Assembly: GCA_022764465.1 (NCBI GenBank)
Contig: JALERL010000054.1
Span: forward strand, 1-44,427
DNA length: 44,427 nucleotides
Direction: 5' to 3'
DNA from: Lachnospiraceae bacterium
GTDB taxonomy: Bacteria; Bacillota; Clostridia; Lachnospirales; Lachnospiraceae
Shown: piece after piece, positions 8,193-16,967 of the stretch
How positions within the stretch are numbered: the stretch's first letter is position 1
Layout of the letters: every line of letters starts with the position of its first letter
The notes under the pieces: generated by a model
The model's database searches: none
What the model saw: the letters and a program-made list of their open reading frames with translations, nothing else
Told to the model about the DNA's origin: nothing
Made by a program: the position numbers and the translations under genes

Positions 8193-11100
8193 GTGGGAAA
8201 GAAACTGATTATTACCGAGAAGCCGTCGGTTGCACAGGAATTTGCACGGGTATTTCAGGTAACGGGAAGAAAAAACGGATATATAGAAAATGCAGACTAT
8301 GTGATCACCTGGTGTGTCGGACATCTGGTTGAGATGGTATATCCGGAAAGCTATGACAGCAGATATAAGAAGTGGCGGCTGGAGGATCTCCCTTTTTTGC
8401 CGGCAGATTATAAATATGGCGTTATTGATAATGTAAAACAGCAGTATGAAGTGGTATATCATATGCTGCACAGAGAAGATATTGATACTGTCTACTGGGC
8501 AGGCGATGCCGGAAAAGAAGGACAGGTCATCGAAGAAAACATCCGTATGTATGGCGGGGTACGTGAAGGCATGACGGAACTGCGTGTCTGGATCGATTCA
8601 CAGACGGAAGAAGAGATCCGGCGTGGAATCGAGGAAGCAAGACCGATGTCGGATTATGCGAATCTTGGAAAGTCCGGGATCATGCGTTCCATTGAAGATT
8701 ATGCCATGGGTATTAATTTTTCCCGTGCCATGTCCGTAAAATACGGAAATATGTTAAATGATGCGGCAGGAACACATTCCTATACCGCGATCGCCGTTGG
8801 ACGCGTGATGACCTGTGTGCTTGGTATGGTAGTCATCCGGGAGCGTGAGATCCGTAACTTTGTGGAAACACCGTTTTACCGTGTAACAGGAAGCTTCTGT
8901 GATCAGGCGATTGAAGGGGAATGGAAGGCAGTAGAAGGCTCGAAATACTTTGAATCCCCACTTCTGTATAAGGAAAACGGATTTAAGAAGGAAGAGGACG
9001 CCAGAGCACTGATCCATTATCTGAAGGAGCAGGAGGCAACGGTTGCTTCTATGGAAAAAGGAAACAGCCGGAAAAAAGCACCATTGCTTTTTAACCTCGC
9101 AGAGCTTCAGGCAGAGTGTGCAAAGCGATTTAAAATCAGCCCGGATGAGACGCTGCAGGTGGCACAGGATCTCTATGAGAGGAAGCTTACGACCTACCCG
9201 AGAACAGATGCGAGGGTATTATCAAGTGCAGTCGCAAAGGTGATCGGTAAGAACTTAAACCGCTTAAATGGCTACGAGCCGACAAAAGCATTTACGGAGA
9301 AAATTTTAAAAGAGGGAAGCTACCGGAATATTGCAAGAACTGCCTATACAGACGACAGCAAGGTCACCGATCATTATGCGATCATTCCGACCGGGCAGCT
9401 GACCGAGTTAAAGTCCTTAAATGAGTTACAACGTAAGGTCTATGATCTGATCGTCCGCAGATTTTTAAGTATTTTTTATCCGCCGGCATTGTATCAGACG
9501 GTAAAGCTTACGATCCAAATGGGTGAGGAACGGCTGTTTGCATCTGCAAAAATCTTAAAAGATCCCGGCTTTTTAGAAGTTACCGGTAAGACGACAGACG
9601 AAAAAGAGAATACCGGAAAGGATGGAGAACAAAAGGAAAGTCCGCATCTGTTAGAATTAGCAGACCGGCTGAAAAAGGGAGATGTGCTTTCGGTGGATGA
9701 GCTGATGATCCGTGAGGGAAAGACCTCTCCACCGAAGCGGTACACCTCCGGTTCTATGGTGCTTGCGATGGAGAATGCAGGACAGCTGATTGAAGACGAG
9801 GAACTCCGTGCGCAGATCAAGGGCTCCGGAATCGGAACATCTGCGACGCGTGCAGAGATCATCCGCAAGCTGGTAAGGATCGGATATATCAATCTGAATA
9901 AAAAGTCGCAGGTCTTATCACCGGAGCGGCTTGGTGAAATGATCTATGAAGTCGTGGATATGACAGTTCCGGCACTGTTAAATCCGAAGATGACGGCATC
10001 CTGGGAAAAAGGCTTAGATGGCATCACGAAGGGAACGGTACAGTTTGAAGATTACCGGGCAAAATTAGAGGACTTTATCCGCAAGGAGACGGTTTCGATC
10101 ATTGGAAAAGATCTAAAGGAGCCAATCCTAAAAAAGATCCAGCCATTTACCGGAAAAAATGCGAGAGGAGCGGCGGCACGAAGAAAGATCGGAGCACTCT
10201 GTCCGCTTTGTGGCGGTGAAGTGGAAACGACTCCGTTTGGTTATGGCTGCAGCAATTATAAGAAGGATGGAAGCGGCTGTGGCTTTTCCATTGGTACAAT
10301 TGCCGGAAAGGACTTAGAGGAAGAGGATGTAAAGGCACTTTTGACCGAAGGGCATACCGGGGTGCTAAGTGGCTTTGTATCGAAGTCGAAAAAGAAGTTT
10401 TCAGCCGCATTACGGTTAAAGCGGGAGGAAGAAGGAACACCATCGATCGTATTTGATTTTTCACAGAATGAGCCGGAGATTGTCGAAGGTGTCACCTGTC
10501 CGGTCTGTGGCGGCAGTATCGAAAAGACAGTCTTTGGTTATGGATGCAGTAATTATAAAAGGGATGGAAGCGGCTGCCAGTTTTCGATTGGAAAGATCGC
10601 AGAACGAAGCTTAAAGGAAGAGGAACTGCGGGAACTTTTAACGAAGGGACGGACCGGTCCACTGCGTGGTTTTACCGGGAAAAACAAAAAAAAGTTTCAG
10701 GCATCACTGGTACTTACCGATACCGAAGATGGAAAGAAGCAGATCAGCTTTGATTTTTCACAGAATGAACCGGAGATCATTGAGGGCGTCAAGTGTCCGA
10801 TGTGTGGCGGTCAGATCCAGATTACATCCTTTGGCTATGGCTGCATGAACTATGCACCCGGTCAGCCGGACAGTTGCCCGTTTGCGATCGGTAAGCTTGC
10901 CGGGAAGGACTTGAATGTCACGCAGGTCAAGGATCTTCTGACGAAGGGGCGGACAGGTACGATCCGTGGATTTACCTCTAAGACGAAAAAGAAGTTCGAT
11001 GCCTGCATTGCGCTTGGGAAAAACGAAGAGGGAAAGATAGTCTTAAAATTTGACTTTGAACATGTAGAGGCGAAGAAATTAAAAGACGTCAAGTGCCCGA

Positions 11101-11798
11101 TCTGCGGCGGAGATATTGTGCAGACACCGTTTGGCTATGGCTGTGCCAATTATTCGAAGGATGATCCGGACAGCTGCAAGTTTTCAATCGGTAAGATTGC
11201 AAGTGTGAAGCTAAAGGAAGCACAGGTGAAGGAACTTTTAATCCGTGGAAAGACAGGAGTGATCGAGGGATTTGTGGCAAGAACCGGTATGAAGTTCGAT
11301 GCACCGCTGAAGCTGACCCCGGAGGGACAGATCACATTTGACTTCCCGGAAAAGCCAAAGCCGGTAGAAACCAAGCTCAAATGTCCAAAATGCGGTCTTT
11401 CCTTAAAAAAGAGCCAGTGGTATTATGAATGTGAATGCGGCTTTAAGATTTCTCATACGATTGCAAAGGTGGAACTGTCCGAAGAGATTATGGAAGAACT
11501 TTTTACGACAGGGAAGACGAAAGCAAAGGTAACCGGATTCACTTCAAGAGCCGGTAATACGTTTGATACCTGCCTGAAGTTTGAGGACGATAAGATCTCG
11601 TTTGATTTTGATAATCCGGGGGAAGCGGAACCTGATAAAGAAAAGGCAGATCAGGAACCGGCAGAACAAATTTTTGAAAGTGAACAAGTGTATCAGATGT
11701 TTGAGCAGGCCGGCCAACCGGAAGACCGGGTACAACCTGACATAGAGCAAAATAATTCAGAAAGAGAAGAGAGGAACAACGAAAATGGAACAGTGTAA
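8193..11798 (+). CDS. topB: Type IA DNA topoisomerase (TopB-like) with five C-terminal repeats
   Basis: Relaxes or decatenates DNA through a 5'-phosphotyrosine intermediate. Toprim domain at the N-terminus (IITEKPSVAQEF; acidic motif DAGKEGQ), then the topoisomerase core with active-site Tyr ~335 in LTTYPRTDAR. The core ends near residue 650. It is followed by five zinc/Toprim_Crpt-type repeats whose first Cys lies at residues ~670, 769, 868, 968 and 1064. Repeats 1-4 share CPxCGGxxxxTxFGYGCxNY; repeat 5 is reduced (CPKCGLSLKKSQ). An acidic Glu/Gln-rich tail ends the 1201-residue protein, against roughly 650-750 for ordinary TopB. The start is GTG 8193, 9 nt after GGAAGGAG. The end overlaps the next gene by 14 bp. 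Confidence 0.92.
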   Translation: MGKKLIITEKPSVAQEFARVFQVTGRKNGYIENADYVITWCVGHLVEMVYPESYDSRYKKWRLEDLPFLPADYKYGVIDNVKQQYEVVYHMLHREDIDTVYWAGDAGKEGQVIEENIRMYGGVREGMTELRVWIDSQTEEEIRRGIEEARPMSDYANLGKSGIMRSIEDYAMGINFSRAMSVKYGNMLNDAAGTHSYTAIAVGRVMTCVLGMVVIREREIRNFVETPFYRVTGSFCDQAIEGEWKAVEGSKYFESPLLYKENGFKKEEDARALIHYLKEQEATVASMEKGNSRKKAPLLFNLAELQAECAKRFKISPDETLQVAQDLYERKLTTYPRTDARVLSSAVAKVIGKNLNRLNGYEPTKAFTEKILKEGSYRNIARTAYTDDSKVTDHYAIIPTGQLTELKSLNELQRKVYDLIVRRFLSIFYPPALYQTVKLTIQMGEERLFASAKILKDPGFLEVTGKTTDEKENTGKDGEQKESPHLLELADRLKKGDVLSVDELMIREGKTSPPKRYTSGSMVLAMENAGQLIEDEELRAQIKGSGIGTSATRAEIIRKLVRIGYINLNKKSQVLSPERLGEMIYEVVDMTVPALLNPKMTASWEKGLDGITKGTVQFEDYRAKLEDFIRKETVSIIGKDLKEPILKKIQPFTGKNARGAAARRKIGALCPLCGGEVETTPFGYGCSNYKKDGSGCGFSIGTIAGKDLEEEDVKALLTEGHTGVLSGFVSKSKKKFSAALRLKREEEGTPSIVFDFSQNEPEIVEGVTCPVCGGSIEKTVFGYGCSNYKRDGSGCQFSIGKIAERSLKEEELRELLTKGRTGPLRGFTGKNKKKFQASLVLTDTEDGKKQISFDFSQNEPEIIEGVKCPMCGGQIQITSFGYGCMNYAPGQPDSCPFAIGKLAGKDLNVTQVKDLLTKGRTGTIRGFTSKTKKKFDACIALGKNEEGKIVLKFDFEHVEAKKLKDVKCPICGGDIVQTPFGYGCANYSKDDPDSCKFSIGKIASVKLKEAQVKELLIRGKTGVIEGFVARTGMKFDAPLKLTPEGQITFDFPEKPKPVETKLKCPKCGLSLKKSQWYYECECGFKISHTIAKVELSEEIMEELFTTGKTKAKVTGFTSRAGNTFDTCLKFEDDKISFDFDNPGEAEPDKEKADQEPAEQIFESEQVYQMFEQAGQPEDRVQPDIEQNNSEREERNNENGTV

Positions 11799-12450
11799 AA
11801 TTGAAAATCTTTATGACTTAAATGAGACGATCGCAGCAAAGTTGTTTGAGGGAGTAACTTATCCATGGGAAGTGCTTGCAAAGATCAGTGACTTTATTGT
11901 GGAACTGGGCAATACCTTAGACCCGGAGAAGTTTGAGAAGCGTGGCGAAAATGTCTGGGTGGCAAAGTCTGCAAAGGTCGCACCGACTGCATTCTTAAAC
12001 GGACCGGTCATTATTGATGAGGACGCAGAGGTACGTCACTGTGCATTTGTACGTGGCAATGCGATCGTAGGAAAGGGTTCGGTTGTCGGTAACTCCACAG
12101 AGCTTAAGAACGTTGTGATCTTTAATTCGGTACAGGTTCCGCATTACAACTATGTCGGAGATTCCATTCTTGGCTATAAGTCCCATATGGGTGCAGGATC
12201 GATCACATCGAATGTGAAGTCTGATAAGACACTCGTCGTGGTAAAGGATGGAAAGGAAGAGATCGCAACCGGCTTAAAGAAGTTTGGCGCAATGTTAGGC
12301 GATCATGTAGAGGTCGGCTGTAATTCCGTCTTAAATCCGGGAACAGTCATTGGAAGAAATACCAACGTGTATCCATTATCGATGGTACGTGGTGTCGTAC
12401 CGGCTGATTCGATTTATAAGAACCGCAACGAAGTGGTAACAAAGGCATAG
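11785..12450 (+). CDS. Left-handed beta-helix (hexapeptide repeat) protein, GlmU C-domain-like
   Basis: 221-residue protein with hexapeptide [LIV]-G-x-x-x-x repeats: VAPTAFLNGPVIIDEDAEV, AIVGKGSVVGNSTEL, VGDSILGYKSHMGAGSI, LGDHVEVGCNSVLNPGTVIG. This matches the acetyltransferase half of GlmU, and such proteins are often labelled UDP-N-acetylglucosamine pyrophosphorylase although no nucleotidyltransferase domain is present. An N-terminal helical part (residues 1-45) precedes the helix. The acyl acceptor cannot be inferred. The gene overlaps the 3' end of the topoisomerase gene by 14 bp, so translation is probably coupled. A strong hairpin terminator follows at 12505. Confidence 0.8.
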   Translation: MEQCKIENLYDLNETIAAKLFEGVTYPWEVLAKISDFIVELGNTLDPEKFEKRGENVWVAKSAKVAPTAFLNGPVIIDEDAEVRHCAFVRGNAIVGKGSVVGNSTELKNVVIFNSVQVPHYNYVGDSILGYKSHMGAGSITSNVKSDKTLVVVKDGKEEIATGLKKFGAMLGDHVEVGCNSVLNPGTVIGRNTNVYPLSMVRGVVPADSIYKNRNEVVTKA

Positions 12451-12493
12451 ATCAGTCTCACGAATAAAAATACAATTATTTGTATAAAAATAA

Positions 12494-12522
12494 TTGACAA
12501 ACAGAAGCGGATATACTATTGT
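12494..12522 (+). promoter_or_regulatory. Promoter of the ABC exporter operon, embedded in the upstream terminator
   Basis: TTGACA (12494-12499), 17-nt spacer, TATTGT (12517-12522); expected start near 12529, in the loop of the terminator hairpin at 12505-12554. Confidence 0.65.
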
Positions 12523-12558
12523 ATTAAGTGAATAATACAGTAATATATCCGCTTTTTT
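12505..12558 (+). terminator. Intrinsic terminator after the beta-helix gene
   Basis: AAGCGGATATA (12505-12515) pairs with TATATCCGCTT (12544-12554), extended inward by TGTATTA/TAATACA, followed by TTTTTT. Its left arm overlaps the spacer and -10 of the next promoter. Confidence 0.88.
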
Positions 12559-12681
12559 ATAATGAAACAGACGGATATGGAACTCATGGGAGTGAATTAC
12601 AATTTTTACATGGATGTTTGTGTCTATGTGCACCTGACACAAGAGGCCTATGCAAAGAGGTGCACAGAAATGGGGATTTAT

Positions 12682-13383
12682 ATGTTAGAAGTACAGAATT
12701 TGTCGAAAAAGTATGGAAAAAATCTTGCCGTGGATCATGTGAGCTTTACGATCCCGGATGGCTGTGTAGGTATTCTGCTCGGACCAAACGGTGCCGGAAA
12801 GTCTACGATCATCAAAAGCATTGCCGGACTGCTGCGTTATGAGGGCGGTGTCGGGATCGAAGGCATCCCGTCGAGAAAAGTAGAAGCCAAAAAGATTTTT
12901 GCTTACGTGCCGGAGATGCCTGCAATGTTTGATGCACTGACGGTAAGGGAACATATCGAATATATCAGACGCGCTTATAACAGTCCGATCACGGATGAAG
13001 AGATTGAGCAGCTGTTACGCCGGTTTGAATTAGATGACAAACAGGATAAGCTTGGCAATGAATTATCTAAGGGTATGATGCAGAAGGTCAGTATCTGCTG
13101 TGCACTTGCCATCGAGCCAAAGGTAATCTTATTAGATGAGCCGATGGTCGGTCTTGATCCGGCAGCGATCAAGGAACTGAAGGAGGTTGTTTTAGAACTG
13201 AAGGAAGCCGGCACAACGGTTTTGATCAGTACCCATATGCTTGAGATGGTAAAAGATCTGTGGGATGTGATGTTTGTCATGGAAAAGGGTAAGATCATCG
13301 GATCTTATACGAAGGAAGAGGCAAAGGATCAGGACATTGAAGCATTATTCTTTGAGATGACAGGTGGTGAAAAGCATGAGTAG
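12682..13383 (+). CDS. ABC transporter ATP-binding protein (ABC-2 exporter type)
   Basis: Cytoplasmic ATPase partner of the membrane protein encoded next. Walker A GPNGAGKST, Q-loop YVPEMPAMFD, signature LSKGMMQKV, Walker B VILLDEPMVGLD, H-loop STHM. 233 residues from ATG 12682 (MLEVQNLSKKYG), with GGGGA about 5 nt upstream. The frame is open back to 12562, but that extension has no family similarity that I can see and would begin at the foot of the terminator. The permease ATG lies 8 nt before its stop, so the two are translationally coupled. The LDEPMVGLD and LSKGMMQ forms fit drug/natA-like exporters; the substrate is unknown. Confidence 0.9.
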   Translation: MLEVQNLSKKYGKNLAVDHVSFTIPDGCVGILLGPNGAGKSTIIKSIAGLLRYEGGVGIEGIPSRKVEAKKIFAYVPEMPAMFDALTVREHIEYIRRAYNSPITDEEIEQLLRRFELDDKQDKLGNELSKGMMQKVSICCALAIEPKVILLDEPMVGLDPAAIKELKEVVLELKEAGTTVLISTHMLEMVKDLWDVMFVMEKGKIIGSYTKEEAKDQDIEALFFEMTGGEKHE

Positions 13384-14953
13384 TCTTGCATATTTATACC
13401 GGACCTCCATGAAAAATAAGATCAAAAAGGCATTAAAGCGTCCGGCTACTTATATTGCCGCAGTCTTTATTCTCTTTTATATTGTGATGATCTATGTCAG
13501 CATGGGAAGTATTGTCATTGATTTTGGTGTTGATAATCCGAAGGGACTTGCAACGATTCTGTCCCTGTTGGTTTTTTATCTGATCCCGGCAGATATGCTC
13601 GCTTACATCAAGCGTAAGGGGGTCATTTTCCAGAAGGCAGATGTACATTTTATTTTTCCGTCACCGGAGAATCCGAAAAGAGTACTGTTAGCGGCCGGAA
13701 TGCGTTCCTTTATCACAACTGCAATTGCCGCTGTACTGGCACTGATGTTCGGACTCATTTACTTCCATGTACCACCGGTACGCATGGTCGGCTATATGCT
13801 GTTTCTGATGGTCTTACAGAATCTGTTAGAGGGCAGTATCATGGTCATCTGCTATGCAAATGAGACGATCCCGGATCAGTTTTTTACCGTACTGAAGTAC
13901 ATTTTCTATGTGCTGATGTCGGTATTTGCACTTGTTGCGGTTTACCTGTTATGGAAAAAGGGCGCACACTTAAATGTGCTGACGGAGTATATACAGCTTC
14001 CGGTGATCCAGCTGATCCCATTAGTCGGATGGGCGATCGCAGTTACACAGTTTATTCTGACCGGCCCGACCTTATGCAACGTGATCTGTCTGGTGTTATA
14101 CCTGCTTACGATCTTTGTTTTATTCTGCTATGCAAGAAAAATGACCTGTACCGGTGCATATTACGAGGATGCCATGAGCTTTGCGGAGGAATTTGCCATC
14201 CGTAAGGCAAGGGCACAAAAGGGAGAAGTATCAACCGGAAAAAAGAAAAAATACTTAAAAAAAGCTTCGATCGAATACAAAGGCGTCTACGGAAAAGCCA
14301 TTTTTTACCGGCAGCTTCTGGAATATAAGAAGAACCGCTTTTTTATCTTTGGCTGGAACAGCCTGCTTTGTCTCGGAATCGGTATTGTGATTGCGGTCGT
14401 AGGAGTACGGGGCGTGTTTGATGAATTCGGAGCAGGAAAGGTATTTGCCATCCCGGCAGTTGTTTCTTATATTCTTTTCATTTTCAGTGGTTATGCAACG
14501 AAGTGGTCGAAGGAGTTAGAGAATCCATATACCTTCCTTATCCCGGACAGCGGCATCCATAAGCTTTGGTATGCAACGAAGGTAGAGCATATCCGTTCAC
14601 TGGTTGATGGCTGCCTGATCACGCTCCCGGGAGCGGTTGCACTCGGCCTTAGCCCGGTGATCACGATCCTTACGGTACTGCTTTATATGTGCCTGATTGC
14701 AAATAAGCTGTATCTGAACATGTTATCGGATGCCCTGCTTGGAAAAATGCTTGGCTCAACTGCAAAGAGCTTCCTGCGTGTCCTGTTACAGGGCTTTGTC
14801 ATCCTGATCGGAATCGTTGCGGCAGCAATCGGTGGAATTGCGCTTGGTGTAGAGGCAGGATTCTTCCTGATGATATTGATCGTAACCGTGATCACACTGG
14901 CAGCGGCACTTGGTGCATCGATTTCCTTTGAACGGATGGAGAGCTTAGATTAG
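13376..14953 (+). CDS. ABC exporter membrane subunit
   Basis: Polytopic membrane protein of about 525 residues. At least ten hydrophobic segments are visible, in two halves separated by a charged cytoplasmic stretch (KARAQKGEVSTGKKKKYLKKA, about residues 275-300). It resembles the putative ABC exporter family found next to ABC-2 type ATPases in clostridia. Although the frame is open from GTG 13364, ATG 13376 has AGGTGG at suitable distance and overlaps the ATPase gene. It forms a two-gene operon with 12682-13383. Nothing nearby (no kinase, no peptide gene) indicates the cargo. Confidence 0.83.
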   Translation: MSSLAYLYRTSMKNKIKKALKRPATYIAAVFILFYIVMIYVSMGSIVIDFGVDNPKGLATILSLLVFYLIPADMLAYIKRKGVIFQKADVHFIFPSPENPKRVLLAAGMRSFITTAIAAVLALMFGLIYFHVPPVRMVGYMLFLMVLQNLLEGSIMVICYANETIPDQFFTVLKYIFYVLMSVFALVAVYLLWKKGAHLNVLTEYIQLPVIQLIPLVGWAIAVTQFILTGPTLCNVICLVLYLLTIFVLFCYARKMTCTGAYYEDAMSFAEEFAIRKARAQKGEVSTGKKKKYLKKASIEYKGVYGKAIFYRQLLEYKKNRFFIFGWNSLLCLGIGIVIAVVGVRGVFDEFGAGKVFAIPAVVSYILFIFSGYATKWSKELENPYTFLIPDSGIHKLWYATKVEHIRSLVDGCLITLPGAVALGLSPVITILTVLLYMCLIANKLYLNMLSDALLGKMLGSTAKSFLRVLLQGFVILIGIVAAAIGGIALGVEAGFFLMILIVTVITLAAALGASISFERMESLD

Positions 14954-14983
14954 GAAAAAATCGACATTTCCTCTAGACTCTAA

Positions 14984-15044
14984 ATTCATCAAGTGTAGAA
15001 ATTACTAGAAAAAATATAAAAAATGTTATTTACACTTGATGAAT
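14984..15044. repeat. Perfect 14-bp inverted repeat between exporter and IscU-like genes
   Basis: ATTCATCAAGTGTA (14984-14997) and TACACTTGATGAAT (15031-15044) with a 33-nt AT-rich spacer. The downstream flank is A-rich rather than T-rich, so it is a poor terminator for the plus strand. It lies ~95 bp before the next start codon and could be an operator. A weaker TGTTAAA..TTTAACA pair lies at about 15075-15105. Confidence 0.7.
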
Positions 15045-15137
15045 CCAAAAAAATGTGCGAAAATAGTTGCAGTATGTTAAATGTCTAACAAAGCTATTTT
15101 AACATGAGGTATATTTATTTTTGAAAGGAGTCTTACA

Positions 15138-15830
15138 ATGATTTACACACAGGAAGTTCAAAACATGTGTCCGGTTGCTAAAGGTGCTAAGCACGAGCCG
15201 GCTCCAATCCCAGAAGAAGGAAAATGGGTACATTCTAAAAAAATCGAAGATATTTCTGGTTTTACACACGGTGTAGGCTGGTGTGCTCCACAGCAGGGTG
15301 CATGTAAGCTTTCATTAAATGTAAAAAACGGTGTGATCGAAGAAGCACTGGTTGAGACAATCGGATGTTCCGGTATGACACATTCTGCAGCTATGGCAGC
15401 AGAGGTTTTACAGGGTAAAACAATTCTTGAAGCATTAAATACAGACCTTGTATGTGATGCTATCAATACAGCAATGAGAGAGCTGTTCTTACAGATCGTT
15501 TATGGTCGTACACAGTCTGCTTTCTCTGATGACGGACTTGCAGTAGGTGCCGGTCTTGAAGATTTAGGAAAAGGACTTCGTTCCCAGGTTGGTACAATGT
15601 ACGCAACAAAGGAAAAGGGTGTTCGTTACCTTGAGATGGCAGAAGGCTATGTAACAGGTATCGCACTTGACGCTGACAACGAAGTTATCGGATATCAGTT
15701 CGTTTCTCTTGGAAAAATGACTGACTTCATCAAAAAGGGTGATGATCCTAACACAGCTTGGGAGAAAGCTAAGGGACAGTATGGTCGTGTTGATGATGCA
15801 GTTAAGATCATTGACCCAAGACAAGAGTAA
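15138..15830 (+). CDS. IscU/NifU-like iron-sulfur cluster scaffold protein
   Basis: 230-residue protein whose N-terminal ~150 residues resemble the IscU/NifU N-domain. Candidate cluster ligands are the Cys residues in GWCAPQQGACKL, ETIGCSGMTHSA and DLVCDAIN, spaced as in IscU scaffolds, plus an early MCPVAKG. The C-terminal ~80 residues (YLEMAEGYVTGIALDADNEVIGYQFVSLGKMTDFIKKG) are extra relative to IscU and of unknown role. It has a strong AAAGGAG site and codon use of a highly expressed gene. It forms a tight pair with the GGGtGRT gene 20 bp downstream; no cysteine desulfurase is nearby, so a role in general Fe-S assembly is inferred only from the fold. Confidence 0.85.
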   Translation: MIYTQEVQNMCPVAKGAKHEPAPIPEEGKWVHSKKIEDISGFTHGVGWCAPQQGACKLSLNVKNGVIEEALVETIGCSGMTHSAAMAAEVLQGKTILEALNTDLVCDAINTAMRELFLQIVYGRTQSAFSDDGLAVGAGLEDLGKGLRSQVGTMYATKEKGVRYLEMAEGYVTGIALDADNEVIGYQFVSLGKMTDFIKKGDDPNTAWEKAKGQYGRVDDAVKIIDPRQE

Positions 15831-15850
15831 TTGAAAGGAGAGAAACGAAA

Positions 15851-16861
15851 ATGGCATTATTTGAATCATATGAAAGAAGAATTGACCAGATCAATTCTGT
15901 ATTAAATAGTTATGGAATCAGCTCCATCGAAGAAGCTGAAAAAATTACAAAAGATGCTGGATTAAATGTTTACGATCAGGTTAAAAAGATTCAGCCTATC
16001 TGTTTTGAGAACGCATGCTGGGCATACACAGTAGGTGCAGCAATCGCTATCAAAAAGGGAGCTGTAAGAGCTGCTGATGCTGCTGCAGCAATCGGTGAAG
16101 GTCTTCAGGCTTTCTGTATTCCGGGTTCTGTTGCTGACCACAGAAAAGTAGGTTTAGGACATGGTAACCTTGGAAAAATGTTATTAGAGGAAGAGACAGA
16201 GTGTTTCTGCTTCTTAGCAGGACATGAGTCATTTGCAGCTGCTGAAGGTGCAATCGGTATCGCTGAGAAGGCAAACAAAGTTCGTAAAAAGCCATTACGT
16301 GTTATCTTAAACGGACTTGGAAAAGATGCAGCACAGATCATTTCCCGTATCAATGGATTTACATTCGTTGAGACAAAGTACGATTACAAAGAAGCAAAAT
16401 TAAACATCGTATATGAGAAGCCATATTCAAACGGACTTCGTGCAACTGTAAAATGTTACGGTGCAGACGACGTTCAGGAAGGTGTTGCAATCATGCATCA
16501 TGAGAACGTAGGTGTTTCCATTACCGGTAACTCTACAAACCCAACACGTTTCCAGCATCCTGTAGCAGGTACATACAAGAAGGAATGTATCGAGCAGGGT
16601 AAGAAATACTTCTCTGTAGCATCCGGTGGTGGTACAGGACGTACCTTACATCCAGATAACATGGCTGCAGGTCCTGCTTCCTATGGTATGACAGATACAA
16701 TGGGACGTATGCATTCTGATGCACAGTTCGCAGGTTCTTCTTCCGTACCGGCTCACGTAGAGATGATGGGTCTGATCGGAATGGGTAACAACCCAATGGT
16801 TGGTGCTACTGTAGCAGTTGCAGTTTCCATTGAGGAAGCTCACAAGGCAGGAAAGTGCTAA
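15851..16861 (+). CDS. GGGtGRT family protein
   Basis: 336-residue conserved clostridial protein named for its motif; here ASGGGTGRTLHPDN at residues ~257-270. Other blocks: ENACWAYTVGAAIAIKKGA, GHGNLGKMLLEEETECFCFLAGHESFAAAEGAIGIAEKANKVRKKP and IMHHENVGVSITGNSTNPTRFQHP. No catalytic domain is recognised. It sits 20 bp after the IscU-like gene with its own GAAAGGAG site and shares the same highly-expressed codon pattern, so the two products probably act together. The biochemical function is unknown; glycine-rich segments could bind a nucleotide or phosphate, which is a guess. A terminator follows. Confidence 0.88.
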   Translation: MALFESYERRIDQINSVLNSYGISSIEEAEKITKDAGLNVYDQVKKIQPICFENACWAYTVGAAIAIKKGAVRAADAAAAIGEGLQAFCIPGSVADHRKVGLGHGNLGKMLLEEETECFCFLAGHESFAAAEGAIGIAEKANKVRKKPLRVILNGLGKDAAQIISRINGFTFVETKYDYKEAKLNIVYEKPYSNGLRATVKCYGADDVQEGVAIMHHENVGVSITGNSTNPTRFQHPVAGTYKKECIEQGKKYFSVASGGGTGRTLHPDNMAAGPASYGMTDTMGRMHSDAQFAGSSSVPAHVEMMGLIGMGNNPMVGATVAVAVSIEEAHKAGKC

Positions 16862-16882
16862 TTAAGAGATTGAAGTAACCAG

Positions 16883-16920
16883 AAGGTAGATATTCCGTAT
16901 CCAGGGTATCTACCTTTTCT
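16883..16920 (+). terminator. Intrinsic terminator after the GGGtGRT gene
   Basis: AAGGTAGATA (16883-16892) pairs with TATCTACCTT (16907-16916), 14-nt loop, followed by TTCTTAT. Confidence 0.8.
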
Positions 16921-16967
16921 TATAGACTGCAAGAAGGAGCATTCGAAAACAGAGTGATAGGAGTAAA

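Noticed and set aside
8511-8531. DAGKEGQ in the topoisomerase Toprim domain as an inactivating change from DxDREG
   Set aside because: As I recall, many bacterial topoisomerase III enzymes read DAGREGE/Q here, so loss of the second Asp is not by itself a defect; the active-site Tyr region is intact.
12562-12681. N-terminal extension of the ABC ATPase before 12682
   Set aside because: It starts at the base of the terminator hairpin, lacks a good ribosome site and adds 40 residues not typical of the family; the GGGGA before 12682 is better.
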